DNA of 64,000 nt from Ignavibacteriota bacterium (GTDB taxonomy: Bacteria > Bacteroidota > Ignavibacteria > Ignavibacteriales > Ignavibacteriaceae). The notes beneath the pieces were generated by a model. It saw nothing but the letters and a program-made list of their open reading frames with translations, had not been told where the DNA came from and made no database searches. A program made the translations under genes and the position numbers. The stretch spans positions 2,083,985 through 2,147,984 of the forward strand of contig CP053446.1 of assembly GCA_013285405.1 (NCBI GenBank). The letters run 5' to 3'. This document shows positions 48,545 to 57,422 of the stretch, one piece after another (within the stretch, counting starts at the first letter, position 1; each line of letters starts with the position of its first letter).

Positions 48545-48627
48545 GAATGTATAATTCATAATGTATAATTAACAATTAAGAATTAACAATGAAAAATTAA
48601 AAATGAAGATGAAGGTTCTGATTCATA

Positions 48628-48692
48628 GCTCCGTAGGAGCGACATATTTATAGAAACAGAAAAAACAAAAAAAATCAAGTCCCGTCAGGGAC
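48628..48692. repeat. Two related short intergenic repeats
   Basis: GCTCCGTAGGAGCGACATA at 48628-48646 and GTCCCGTCAGGGACGACATA at 48679-48698 are diverged copies of one small hairpin repeat (arms GCTCC/GGAGC and GTCCC/GGGAC). Similar sequences are scattered in FCB genomes. They lie in a gap with TTAACAATTAAG-type filler sequence and no gene. Confidence 0.6.
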
Positions 48693-48714
48693 GACATAGA
48701 TGCAGAGGTAAGAA

Positions 48715-49362
48715 ATGAAAATAAAAATTTTAATTATAGTATTAGCAATAACACATTATTCATTTTCACAAACCATTTACGAAGTAACACCCGGAACAAA
48801 AGGCAACGAGATAACATTGACAGTTGCAAATATTTCAGAAACGGATGCAGCAAATAATGTGGAAGTAATTCTCACCAAGAAATCATCGGCGCTAAGCTTC
48901 AACAAAGAAACAGAGACGATAGCGATTATTGAGGCAAAGACGGAGGCAAAGGCATCATTTACGTTTGATGTTAACAGGGATGCACCAATAAATAAAAAAG
49001 ATACAATTGAGTTTATGATAACGGATGCAATCGGATTGATAATAACAAAGCAATTCATCTTCAGTTATGTTGGTCCAAAAGAATTCAAACTTGAGCAGAA
49101 CTTTCCAAATCCATTTAATCCAACAACAACGATACAGTATCAAATACCGGCCTCCCCAAACCCCTCCAAAGGAGGGGCTTTTGTATCATTAAAAGTCTAC
49201 GATATACTTGGCAGTGAAGTTGTAACATTAGTAAATGCAGAACAGCAGCCGGGATATTATGAAGTTGAATTTAATGCTTCTCATTTAGCGAGTGGAATGT
49301 ATGTTTACAGATTGAAGGCAGGAGAATACATTTCTACAAAGAAGATGTTGATGATTAAATGA
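48715..49362 (+). CDS. Small secreted protein with type IX sorting domain
   Basis: A 215-residue protein: signal peptide (ends YSFSQ), one beta-sandwich domain of about 100 residues (VANISETDAANNVEVILTKK, a CARDB-like pattern), then the sorting domain LEQNFPNPFNPTTTIQYQIP...SLKVYDILGSEV...ASGMYVYRL. An extra segment, ASPNPSKGGA, interrupts the sorting domain and is encoded by a short palindrome (49158-49180). The protein may be a truncated remnant of a larger surface protein or a free-standing adaptor. Last gene of the frr-linked block. Confidence 0.8.
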   Translation: MKIKILIIVLAITHYSFSQTIYEVTPGTKGNEITLTVANISETDAANNVEVILTKKSSALSFNKETETIAIIEAKTEAKASFTFDVNRDAPINKKDTIEFMITDAIGLIITKQFIFSYVGPKEFKLEQNFPNPFNPTTTIQYQIPASPNPSKGGAFVSLKVYDILGSEVVTLVNAEQQPGYYEVEFNASHLASGMYVYRLKAGEYISTKKMLMIK

Positions 49363-49497
49363 TCTGATCATTTCAACTGCCTTACGACAGACAGGTCAGA
49401 AATCCCGACCTTGTCGGGGATCGTGGTGAAACAAAATTATTATTTATGGATAAATCTTTACACCTTGAGAATGCAATGTGAATAGAAAAAATTATTA

Positions 49498-49520
49498 AAA
49501 AAGAAATTATGGAAGTTTAA
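49498..49520 (+). repeat. 23-bp direct repeat at the frr 3' end, right copy
   Basis: Identical to 43622-43644. It is followed 23 bases later by a strong terminator, as expected for the original downstream side of frr. Confidence 0.93.
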
Positions 49521-49543
49521 ATCTGTTCATAATATTCTTATGA

Positions 49544-49571
49544 AGCCCGGTTCAACAGACCGGGTTTTTTT
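49544..49571 (+). terminator. Rho-independent terminator (probably the original frr terminator)
   Basis: CCCGGT and ACCGGG around TCAACAG followed by seven T residues. No gene other than the repeated frr end precedes it. Confidence 0.9.
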
Positions 49572-49706
49572 ATTTAAACAAAATACAGCTTAATACTGAG
49601 CAGTATTATCTGCTGACATTTATTACTGTAAATAATTATTTGATTTTTGAGTAAATTTTAAACTAAATAATTACGAATTAAATATTTAAGAAGGTTTTTA
49701 CATAGC

Positions 49707-50402
49707 GTGAAGTTGCTGGAAAAACTAAAAAGAATAAAGTTAGGTCCGGTGAATGCCTCAGACTATCTTAATAAAGAAGTACTGAAAAATATCATCTATC
49801 TGACTTTGGCTATCGTGTTGTTTTTCGGTGGTATTCTCGTCTATGGTATCATTTTAAATCTTCGTGAAGTTCCGCTCTCAGAAGCAATGCTCAAGGTAGG
49901 TTTTACTGAGATTAAAAATCCAAAGTTAGTTATCGACAGGCATAATTATACACTTGGCTTATATGAGGATAGCGTTCTGATTAAAAATTATCGTGTAAGT
50001 TTGGGAAAATCACTTCAGCTACCCAAAACCAGAGCAGATGATAAAGCCACACCGGTTGGAATTTATAAAATTTGTAAGATTTTTACCAACCACAAATACC
50101 ATAAATTTTTTCAGATTAATTATCCCAATCTTGAAGACGGTGCAAATGCTTTAAGAAGAGGATGGATTTCACAAAAGGAATTCAATGAAATCAAGTTTCA
50201 ATTTTATTATGAAGGCTGCACAAAATTTCACTATTTGTTAGGTGGTAATATTGGAATTCATGGTATTGGTGAATTAAATTATATTTTTAAAAATCTTCCA
50301 TTCGTTTTCAACTGGACTAATGGTTCCATAGCGATGAGTGATGAAAACATTGACGAAATTTATTCAGTAATAAAGGAAGGAACTGAAGTTGTTATTAAAT
50401 AA
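49707..50402 (+). CDS. YkuD-like L,D-transpeptidase homologue with Ser in place of the catalytic Cys
   Basis: A 231-residue protein from GTG 49707. A single transmembrane anchor at about 32-55 is followed by a YkuD domain (LVIDRHNYTLGLYEDS, KATPVGIYKI, IGIHGIG with His185, and NWTNGSIAMSDENIDEIY). In active L,D-transpeptidases the last motif reads HGC or LGC; here position 207 is Ser. It may be inactive, a binding protein, or a serine-dependent variant. Its 3' end overlaps the next lipoprotein gene by 14 bases. Confidence 0.82.
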   Translation: MKLLEKLKRIKLGPVNASDYLNKEVLKNIIYLTLAIVLFFGGILVYGIILNLREVPLSEAMLKVGFTEIKNPKLVIDRHNYTLGLYEDSVLIKNYRVSLGKSLQLPKTRADDKATPVGIYKICKIFTNHKYHKFFQINYPNLEDGANALRRGWISQKEFNEIKFQFYYEGCTKFHYLLGGNIGIHGIGELNYIFKNLPFVFNWTNGSIAMSDENIDEIYSVIKEGTEVVIK

Positions 50403-50994
50403 AACTACTATCTGGTCTTCCATTCTGCTTCTACTTATAGTTGCTGGTGGATGCAAAAAATCTTATGAACCTCCTCCGCATAATTTATTTGAAAATGAAC
50501 AGCTCATTGAGCAAACAGCAAAAGATTTGTTAGGAGAAAATATTTCTTTTACCACTTCAGGTTATTTTGAAACAGACTCGGTAAAATCTATTGTTGCTGG
50601 TAAAGAAATATCAGAAAAAAATCAATGGGGGATTAAATTCTATCTTATCAGTTGGGTTGATGGAGAGTTTAAAGTTAAGTATGAAACAGGTCTGCTGAAT
50701 GGGTCTTTTGTTCAGTGCATAGTAAATAAATTTAAATTTGCTGACATTGAAAATGAGATGGTTTATTATAACTCTAAAAATTACTTTCTTGGAAATGCAA
50801 GCGGTGATGTTTATTTACATGTGATAGACCTGAAAAAAATGAAAGTTTATAGTGCACACCTTTCAGTAATAACGGAAGGGAAAGTCTCACTGGATCTTAC
50901 TCAAAATATTGATGTACCGATGATCAAAACTTTTTTTGTAAGTTATTTCAGAAGAGATTATCCGAACCTGAGAATAGTTGAAAAAGCACTTTAA
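50389..50994 (+). CDS. Lipoprotein of unknown function
   Basis: A 201-residue protein, start TTG 50389 inside the end of the preceding gene, which gives a good lipoprotein signal with lipobox VAGGC. The remainder is mixed alpha/beta with no motif that I recognise. The overlap with the YkuD-like gene suggests co-translation and an envelope role. Followed by the BamA/TamA-like gene 72 bases on. Confidence 0.65.
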   Translation: MLLNKTTIWSSILLLLIVAGGCKKSYEPPPHNLFENEQLIEQTAKDLLGENISFTTSGYFETDSVKSIVAGKEISEKNQWGIKFYLISWVDGEFKVKYETGLLNGSFVQCIVNKFKFADIENEMVYYNSKNYFLGNASGDVYLHVIDLKKMKVYSAHLSVITEGKVSLDLTQNIDVPMIKTFFVSYFRRDYPNLRIVEKAL

Positions 50995-51066
50995 TTTGTT
51001 CAACACCAGATTACTATTGTTCAGGAAGGGTATGTTTATTTATAAAAGAAAAATCACAACCTCTTG

Positions 51067-53109
51067 ATGAAACATCTCCTCTGCTGCATATGTTTAGCAT
51101 TATGTTTTAGTATGTCCAGCCGTACTCAGGATATGGAAAGCTATGAGTTAGCGTCCATTAGTTTTGAAGGTAACGAAACTTTTACAGATACTGAGTTAAA
51201 GGCAGTTATTCAAAGTGAGGAAAATCCTTTTTGGCTTTGGAGATTTTTATACGCTACGGTTTCATTTATCGGCTCACCTCCAAATTATTTCGATTCAACA
51301 ACTATCTCTGTTGACATTATTTCTCTTAAATCATTTTATGCTGTTAATGGTTTTTTTGAAGCTGAAATAAGTGCTTCATTTGTGCTTGATACAACGGCGA
51401 AAACCGCCGAACTTAAATACATCATTAAAGAAAATACTGCCCATACTTACGGCAAAGTTCAATTTACCGGGCTCGATAATCTGAGTCAGGAAATGAATGA
51501 TGCGATAATTGAATATAAGAAATATCCTACATGGGAAAGATATGTTCAGGACAATGTTCAAAAGAAAAATGATGAGATAATATCGTATCTGAAAAATAAT
51601 GGCTTTATGCTTGCACGTTATGATAGCACAGTTGTAAAAATTGATACAGTAAATTCGAAAGCAGATATTTCAACATATTTTAATCGCGGCAGATGGTACA
51701 CTTACGGTGACATCAAAATTGAACAGGATGGTGAATCAAGTTCTGAAGTAAGTTATGACCTGATTAAATACCTTACCAATATAAATGTGGGCGATGTTTA
51801 CAGAGTGGAAGAAATTTCCAAAAGCAGAGTCAGATTAGCACGGACAGGTCTATTTAATTCCATTAATTTAACCGCTGATACAATCAGTTCGAATAGTAGT
51901 AAAGCAAGTCTGCTTATAAAAGGAACCGTTGGCAGTTTGAATGAATTATCACCTGAAGTTTTTGTTGATAATGAGTTTGGTTTTTTTAATGCGGGTGTTG
52001 GTGCAAGTTATATCAGGAAAAATTTTCTTGGTGATGCCAGGAAACTGACAATACGTGCACGATTCAGGTTAAATGATATTACTAACCTTAGATTTGATTC
52101 GGAATCATTTAAGGAGACTTTTCAAACAGAAGTTGATTTATCTGCAATTGTCGAACAACCTTTTTTATTCAGCCGTAATATAGCTGGAAGGCTGGAAGGA
52201 TATATCAAGTCATACAACATCTCTACAGTTGAATACGATAACTTCGGTGCAAATTTTACATCAGCCTTTGATATGCCCAAACACACTTTTGTAAATTTGC
52301 TCAGTCCTTATTTAAGATTTGACGGATTAAGTTATACTATTCCGGAGTTTGTAAAAGATGCAGATACGTTATCAGTTAGTCCGATGACATTCACATCATC
52401 GCTTGGTGCTGAAATTGGTTCTACAACTACCGATGATCTTTTTTATCCGACCGAAGGAAGATTAATTTCGATTATTTCAGAAGTATCTTCTGCAAAAGTT
52501 AAATGGGATGGAAGGAACGTTAATAGCGGTCAAACTCTCACGCTTGTTGATTCATTAGGTTACTATGCTAAAATGCAGATTACTATTGGATTATATAACG
52601 CAATTTCCCGCGACAAATTCACTGTTCTTGGTATAAAAGCAAAAGCCGGCTATATTCAGATGCTAAGTGGTGATGCAGCGCTTGTATCTCCTAACCAAAC
52701 ATTTTTTGCCGGTGGTAGTAATTCAATCAGAGGCTGGAGAGGAAGAGAACTTGTTCCTACGGATTTAGTTTTCAAAGATTTGTTTCCTCCTTCACTGAAT
52801 GAACAGTTAAAAATAAGAGGCGGAAATATCTTACTTGAGGGCAGTTTTGAATATCGAAGAAAGTTTGAAAAGGATTATGGCTTCGTTTTCTTTACAGATT
52901 ATGGGAATACATGGAATGATATTAAAGGAATTAGAATAGATCAGATCGCAGTTGCAATCGGAACCGGTGCAAGATATTATTCACCTATTGCACCATTCAG
53001 ACTGGATTTTGGTTTCAAGTTTTACGATCCCAGAGATCAAAAATTTATATTCGACAAAAAATTTTTTAGTACAATGGTTATCCATTTTGGAATCGGCGAA
53101 GCATTCTGA
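51067..53109 (+). CDS. BamA/TamA-family outer-membrane protein
   Basis: A 680-residue Omp85-family protein. A signal peptide precedes at least two POTRA-like domains (ISFEGNETFTDTELKAVI; a second near TYGKVQFTGLDNLS; a third near WYTYGDIKIE), then a C-terminal 16-strand-type barrel with the RGWRGRELVP segment (VRGF/RGW lid motif) and a terminal Phe (IHFGIGEAF). Such proteins insert or translocate outer-membrane proteins. I start at ATG 51067; TTG 51064 is one codon earlier. A second BamA elsewhere in the genome is likely, and this one may be TamA-like. Confidence 0.85.
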   Translation: MKHLLCCICLALCFSMSSRTQDMESYELASISFEGNETFTDTELKAVIQSEENPFWLWRFLYATVSFIGSPPNYFDSTTISVDIISLKSFYAVNGFFEAEISASFVLDTTAKTAELKYIIKENTAHTYGKVQFTGLDNLSQEMNDAIIEYKKYPTWERYVQDNVQKKNDEIISYLKNNGFMLARYDSTVVKIDTVNSKADISTYFNRGRWYTYGDIKIEQDGESSSEVSYDLIKYLTNINVGDVYRVEEISKSRVRLARTGLFNSINLTADTISSNSSKASLLIKGTVGSLNELSPEVFVDNEFGFFNAGVGASYIRKNFLGDARKLTIRARFRLNDITNLRFDSESFKETFQTEVDLSAIVEQPFLFSRNIAGRLEGYIKSYNISTVEYDNFGANFTSAFDMPKHTFVNLLSPYLRFDGLSYTIPEFVKDADTLSVSPMTFTSSLGAEIGSTTTDDLFYPTEGRLISIISEVSSAKVKWDGRNVNSGQTLTLVDSLGYYAKMQITIGLYNAISRDKFTVLGIKAKAGYIQMLSGDAALVSPNQTFFAGGSNSIRGWRGRELVPTDLVFKDLFPPSLNEQLKIRGGNILLEGSFEYRRKFEKDYGFVFFTDYGNTWNDIKGIRIDQIAVAIGTGARYYSPIAPFRLDFGFKFYDPRDQKFIFDKKFFSTMVIHFGIGEAF

Positions 53110-53184
53110 ACAGTCCGGTTTATTCGATTATTGCTATCTTTCAGTAGAAATAAAAAAATTGTTGAATCAAAACAGCAGGTATAA

Positions 53185-54060
53185 ATGATTTACAGTATGA
53201 CAGGTTATGGAAAAGGCAGTACGGCAAAAAATAAAACTTTTATCGAAGTCGAAGTTAAAAGTGTCAACAGCCGTTTTTTTGAAACTTCATTAAAACTTCC
53301 GCCAATACTTTTACCCTACGATTATGAGATAAGAGAATTCATCAAGACCAAAGTCCAGCGTGGAAAACTAAATGTTGTATTTCATTTCAAAAAAGATGGA
53401 GTTGAAAATGGTTTCATTTCGATTGACGAAAAGAAACTTTCAAATCACATTTCTCTTATCAAAAAAATAAGAAAAGCAGCTTCTATAAAAGATGAAATCA
53501 AACTTGAACACTTACTAACAGGAAAAGAATCGTTTATTTCACAGGATACTGAATTGAGTAAATCGGAATTTGATTTAGTTAAGTCAGCTCTTACCAAAGC
53601 ACTCGATAAATTAATTTTAATGAAAAAAAAAGAAGGAACTGAATTAGCGAAAGATCTTTCATCCAGAATTGAAAAAATTCTTAAAATAGTAAGCGAAATA
53701 GAAATCGAGTACAAAAAAAACATTAACGATTATTATAACAAACTCAGGCTGAGAATTACTGAATTACTTGATAATGCCGAAATTAATGAGGACCGGTTAA
53801 ATCTTGAGCTCGCATTGATTGCAGATAGAGCAGATATTACAGAAGAATGTGTGCGGTTAAAAAGTCACATTAAATTTTTTAAAGAGAGCATTAAGAATGA
53901 AAAAGAACCGGGTAAAAAATTAAATTTTCTTTGCCAGGAAATGAACAGGGAAACAAATACAATTTCTTCCAAGTCAATCTCAACTCCGGTAATACATTCC
54001 TCAGTTCTTATTAAGGAGGAAATAGAAAGAATAAGAGAGCAGATACAGAATATCGAATAA
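53185..54060 (+). CDS. YicC-family endoribonuclease
   Basis: A 291-residue YicC protein with the N-terminal SMTGYGKG signature, EVKSVNSRFFE and C-terminal LNFLCQEMNRETNTISSKS. Members are nucleases linked to stress RNA turnover. It is followed after two bases by gmk, the standard bacterial neighbour, and then rpoZ and coaBC. Confidence 0.95.
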   Translation: MIYSMTGYGKGSTAKNKTFIEVEVKSVNSRFFETSLKLPPILLPYDYEIREFIKTKVQRGKLNVVFHFKKDGVENGFISIDEKKLSNHISLIKKIRKAASIKDEIKLEHLLTGKESFISQDTELSKSEFDLVKSALTKALDKLILMKKKEGTELAKDLSSRIEKILKIVSEIEIEYKKNINDYYNKLRLRITELLDNAEINEDRLNLELALIADRADITEECVRLKSHIKFFKESIKNEKEPGKKLNFLCQEMNRETNTISSKSISTPVIHSSVLIKEEIERIREQIQNIE

Positions 54061-54062
54061 CA

Positions 54063-54638
54063 GTGGATTCAATGAATGGAAAAATATTAGTTTTCTCAGC
54101 GCCGAGCGGTGCAGGTAAAACAACTATAGTAAAAGAAATTCTGAAAGCATTTCCACGGATTGTTTTTTCGATATCTGCTACTACCAGACCAAAACGGGAA
54201 ACTGAAACGAATGGAGTAGAGTATTTCTTTCTCTCTGAAAAAGAGTTTGAAAATAGAATAAAAAAAGAAGATTTTATCGAATGGGAGAAGTTTTACGACT
54301 ATTATTATGGCACTTTAAAAAGCTTTATTATTGAAAATATTGAGAATGGTAAAACTGTTCTTTTAGAGCTTGATGTAAAAGGTGCGCTTACTATAAAAAG
54401 ACTTTACCCTTATGCACATTTAATATATATTTCGCCTCCCAGTTTCGAGGAACTTGTTAAGCGTCTCAGGCAAAGAAACACAGAAAGTGAATCTGATTTT
54501 CAAAAAAGAATTGAGCGTGCAATAATGGAACTGAGTTTGAAAGACAAATTCGATTTCATTATTGATAATCTTGATCTTGAAACAGCAATCAGTGAAGCAA
54601 AAAGTTTAGTAAATAAAATATTAAAGGAGAATTTGTAA
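54063..54638 (+). CDS. gmk: Guanylate kinase
   Basis: A 191-residue enzyme that phosphorylates GMP. P-loop SAPSGAGKTT, GMP-binding SATTRPKRETETNGVEYFF and the FIEWEKFYDYYYGT region are all present. Start is GTG 54063 or ATG 54072. Part of the yicC-gmk-rpoZ-coaBC cluster; rpoZ begins at the base after its stop codon. Confidence 0.97.
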   Translation: MDSMNGKILVFSAPSGAGKTTIVKEILKAFPRIVFSISATTRPKRETETNGVEYFFLSEKEFENRIKKEDFIEWEKFYDYYYGTLKSFIIENIENGKTVLLELDVKGALTIKRLYPYAHLIYISPPSFEELVKRLRQRNTESESDFQKRIERAIMELSLKDKFDFIIDNLDLETAISEAKSLVNKILKENL

Positions 54639-54926
54639 ATGGAAATCACACCAATTGATTTAAGAGAAATTGATAAGCGGGCAAGTAATGTTTATGAAGG
54701 AATTATTGTTACTGCCAAAAGAGCAAGACAGATTAATTCTGAGAATAAAATTGAGTTTAACGCATTGCTAAGTACAATTCCTGAAGCCACAACTGATGAT
54801 GAAAGCGAAGACATTGATAACCCTGCTCAATTGAAAATTGCACTTGAAATGGAACAGAGGAAGAAACCTCATCTTCAGGCATTGACTGAATTTCTTGATG
54901 GCAAAATTGAATTTAAGTATAAATAA
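54639..54926 (+). CDS. rpoZ: RNA polymerase omega subunit
   Basis: A 95-residue protein with an omega-like core (NVYEGIIVTAKRARQINSE, then KIALEMEQRKKPHLQALTEFL). Its position between gmk and coaBC is the conserved one for rpoZ. It assists assembly of beta-prime into RNA polymerase. A terminator follows. Confidence 0.9.
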   Translation: MEITPIDLREIDKRASNVYEGIIVTAKRARQINSENKIEFNALLSTIPEATTDDESEDIDNPAQLKIALEMEQRKKPHLQALTEFLDGKIEFKYK

Positions 54927-54951
54927 TAGTTTATATCCAATTTAATGGGTA

Positions 54952-54980
54952 AGTCCGGCTTTATGCCGGATTTATTTTTT
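54952..54980 (+). terminator. Rho-independent terminator after rpoZ
   Basis: TCCGGC and GCCGGA around TTTAT followed by a T tract. Confidence 0.88.
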
Positions 54981-55037
54981 TAAATATCTTGTTAGTATTT
55001 ACATTAAATTTCAGGTGAATAAATTGAAAGTAAGGAA

Positions 55038-56246
55038 ATGACAAAAGATATTTTATCTGGTAAAAAAGTATTACTGGGAATTACAGGGTGCATAGCTGCT
55101 TATAAATCCTGCCTGATCATTCGTGAACTAATTAAACGTGGAGCAGAAGTAAAAGTTGTAATGACACCCTCAGCAACTGAATTTATTTCTCCATTGACAA
55201 TTTCATCTCTTTCAAACAACGAAGTTATTGTAAATACTTTTCCTAAAAATCAAAAAGATGGAACAAACGTATCCACCTGGCATATAGATTATGCACTCTG
55301 GGCTGATTTGATGTTATTAGCTCCGGCTACAATAAATACAATTGCAAAAATTTCTTATGGATTTGCTGACAATGCATTAACAACACTTGTAACAGCATTA
55401 AGATCTCCTTTGATAATCGCACCAGCGGCTGATGTCGATATGTACAACAATCCAATTAACAAAGAAAATCTTGAAAAGCTTGAAAGACATGGTCATTACA
55501 TCATCTATCCTGAAACCGGTGAACTTGCAAGCGGACTTACCGGTGAGGGCAGATTAGCTGATACAAATAAAATTATCGAGGCAGTTGAATTAATATTATC
55601 AGGTTATTCAAAAGATTTGATTGGTAAAAAAATTCTTATTTCAGCCGGACCAACTTATGAAGATATTGATCCCGTTAGATTTATAGGAAATCGTTCATCG
55701 GGAAAATTGGGATATGCAATCGCAAAAGCTGCATTTTTACGTGGAGGTGATGTAACTCTTGTTTCAGGTCCATCATCACAAAATATTTATCCGGAAATAA
55801 AAACATTGAAAGTACGTTCTGCTGTGGAAATGGAAAAAGCAGTAAAGAAAGAAATTGATAAAAATAATTTACTGGTTATGTCTGCTGCGGTTGCTGATTT
55901 TCGTCCTTCAAAAACTTCGTCAAATAAAATTAAAAAGGGAATAGGATCGCTCGATTTGAAACTTGAAATGAATGTTGATATACTGTCTTCAATCAAATCA
56001 AGGAAAACAAAAGTTGTTGGATTTGCTCTTGAGACACAGAATGAACTTAGCAATGCACAGAAGAAATTAAAAGAAAAAAATCTGGATATGATTGTGTTGA
56101 ATTCTCCCGGCAAAGAAAGTGGATTTGAAGTTGATACAAACAAAGTAACAATCATTAAGCAAGATGGCAAACAAATTAAGTTGCCATTGTTATCCAAGTT
56201 TCAAGTTGCAAATAAAATTTTAAACGAAATTAAAACTATTCTATAA
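55038..56246 (+). CDS. coaBC: Bifunctional phosphopantothenoylcysteine decarboxylase/synthetase
   Basis: A 402-residue bifunctional enzyme of CoA synthesis. The CoaC half has VLLGITGCIAAYK, the catalytic-type His in THWHID-like TWHIDYA, and PAADVDMYNNP. The CoaB half begins near GKKILISAGPTYEDIDPVRFIGNRSSGKLG, carries VMSAAVADFRP, and ends with KVTIIKQDGK. Preceded by TAAGG; terminator downstream. Confidence 0.96.
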   Translation: MTKDILSGKKVLLGITGCIAAYKSCLIIRELIKRGAEVKVVMTPSATEFISPLTISSLSNNEVIVNTFPKNQKDGTNVSTWHIDYALWADLMLLAPATINTIAKISYGFADNALTTLVTALRSPLIIAPAADVDMYNNPINKENLEKLERHGHYIIYPETGELASGLTGEGRLADTNKIIEAVELILSGYSKDLIGKKILISAGPTYEDIDPVRFIGNRSSGKLGYAIAKAAFLRGGDVTLVSGPSSQNIYPEIKTLKVRSAVEMEKAVKKEIDKNNLLVMSAAVADFRPSKTSSNKIKKGIGSLDLKLEMNVDILSSIKSRKTKVVGFALETQNELSNAQKKLKEKNLDMIVLNSPGKESGFEVDTNKVTIIKQDGKQIKLPLLSKFQVANKILNEIKTIL

Positions 56247-56253
56247 TAAAGTA

Positions 56254-56287
56254 CAAACCCAATTACTTAAAGTAATTGGGTTTGTTA
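56254..56287 (+). terminator. Hairpin terminator after coaBC
   Basis: ACAAACCCAATTACTT and AGTAATTGGGTTTGT form a long stem around AA with a TTATC tail. It is symmetrical, so it could act in both directions. Confidence 0.8.
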
Positions 56288-56306
56288 TCGTAAATCTTTA
56301 TCATTG

Positions 56307-57032
56307 ATGAATAAACCAACTAAACAAGAAATAATTAAAACATTAAATCTTCAGAAAGAAATTTTCGGAGATGAATTATTTATCCCGAAAAATAAAATGA
56401 AAGTATCAGTTGTTAAGGAACCGGAAACTTTATTTGGAGAAACGAAATTGTTCAATGCTGAAAAAGAAGATTGGGAAAAATCAACTTCACTCGATCAACT
56501 TGAAAAACTTATTTGTAATTGCACAAAATGCAGACTTCATAAAGGCAGAAATAAATTTGTATTCGGATCCGGTAATCCGAATGCAGATGTTTTAGTTATC
56601 GGTGAAGGACCTGGGGCAGAAGAGGATAAGCAGGGATTACCATTTGTTGGAAGAGCCGGACAACTTTTAACTGATATGCTGAAGGCAATAAAGTTCTCCC
56701 GAGAAGAAGTATATATTGGAAACATTGTCAAGTGTCGTCCACCAGAAAACCGAACACCGATGCAGGATGAAATGGATACTTGTCTGCCATACTTAAAAAA
56801 ACAAGTCGAGTTGATAAAACCAAAATTGATTCTCTGTTTGGGTCTAACGGCTGCAAAAGGGTTGTTAAACAAAAGAGAATCACTTGGTGAATTGAGAAAA
56901 AGTATTTTTGATTACGAAGGCGCAAAAGTGATCGTTACATATCATCCTGCTGCATTGCTCAGAAATCCTCACTGGAAAAAAGATTGCTGGGAAGATTTGA
57001 AGAAGTTCAGGAAAATGTATGACGCCCCGTGA
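56307..57032 (+). CDS. Family-4 uracil-DNA glycosylase (Fe-S type)
   Basis: A 241-residue glycosylase that removes uracil from DNA. The catalytic loop is GEGPGAEEDKQGLPFVGRAGQLL, and the four Fe-S ligands are CNCTKC, the VKCRPP Cys and the DTCLPY Cys. The TYHPAALLRNP motif is the His loop. An N-terminal extension of some 60 residues is typical of this family in FCB bacteria. ATG 56307 follows a TTG at 56304. The last two codons before the stop (Ala-Pro) come from the CGCCCCGTGAGATA sequence discussed in the findings. Confidence 0.93.
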   Translation: MNKPTKQEIIKTLNLQKEIFGDELFIPKNKMKVSVVKEPETLFGETKLFNAEKEDWEKSTSLDQLEKLICNCTKCRLHKGRNKFVFGSGNPNADVLVIGEGPGAEEDKQGLPFVGRAGQLLTDMLKAIKFSREEVYIGNIVKCRPPENRTPMQDEMDTCLPYLKKQVELIKPKLILCLGLTAAKGLLNKRESLGELRKSIFDYEGAKVIVTYHPAALLRNPHWKKDCWEDLKKFRKMYDAP

Positions 57033-57119
57033 GATAAATTTTTAAGAAAGACTATAACTAATTTGAAATTTATATATATGTTAAAATTTTTAAAGTGAAT
57101 TTGCATCTATCTCACGGGG
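57025..57119. repeat. Inverted repeat bracketing the stretch upstream of the GIY-YIG gene
   Basis: CCCCGTGAGATA at 57025-57036 and its complement TATCTCACGGGG at 57108-57119, with 71 AT-rich bases between. The left arm contains the stop codon of the glycosylase gene. TGAGATAAA from the left arm recurs at 57407-57415 at the end of the GIY-YIG gene. Confidence 0.75.
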
Positions 57120-57149
57120 TGAGATTTGTAAGTACCAAAGAATATAAAG

Positions 57150-57422
57150 ATGAAACACTTTTATATATATGTTTTACAATCTGAAAAAGATAAAAAGTTT
57201 TATACTGGCTACACACACAATATAAACAAGAGATTTGAACAGCATAATTCAGGTATGGTTGATTCAACTAAAAATAGGAGACCATTCAAATTAATCTATT
57301 GGGAAGGAAGTTTGAACAAGTGGGATGCGATTAATCGAGAAAAGTATTTAAAGTCTGCCTGGGGTAAACGTTATTTGAAAAATAGGCTTAAGAATTATTT
57401 AACTCATGAGATAAAATTATAG
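57150..57422 (+). CDS. GIY-YIG nuclease-like protein
   Basis: A 90-residue single-domain protein (UPF0213/YhbQ-like). The paired motifs are FYIYVLQS and FYTGYTHNI, with a conserved Arg in NINKRFEQHNSG and the Glu of INREKYLKS. Stand-alone members have been viewed as DNA-processing nucleases and are frequent in horizontally moving contexts. Short inverted repeats lie just upstream; see findings. Confidence 0.88.
   Translation: MKHFYIYVLQSEKDKKFYTGYTHNINKRFEQHNSGMVDSTKNRRPFKLIYWEGSLNKWDAINREKYLKSAWGKRYLKNRLKNYLTHEIKL

Noticed and set aside
52178..52200. AAGGCTGG within the BamA/TamA-like gene as a third structured element
   Set aside because: It lies in conserved coding sequence and lacks the surrounding stems.
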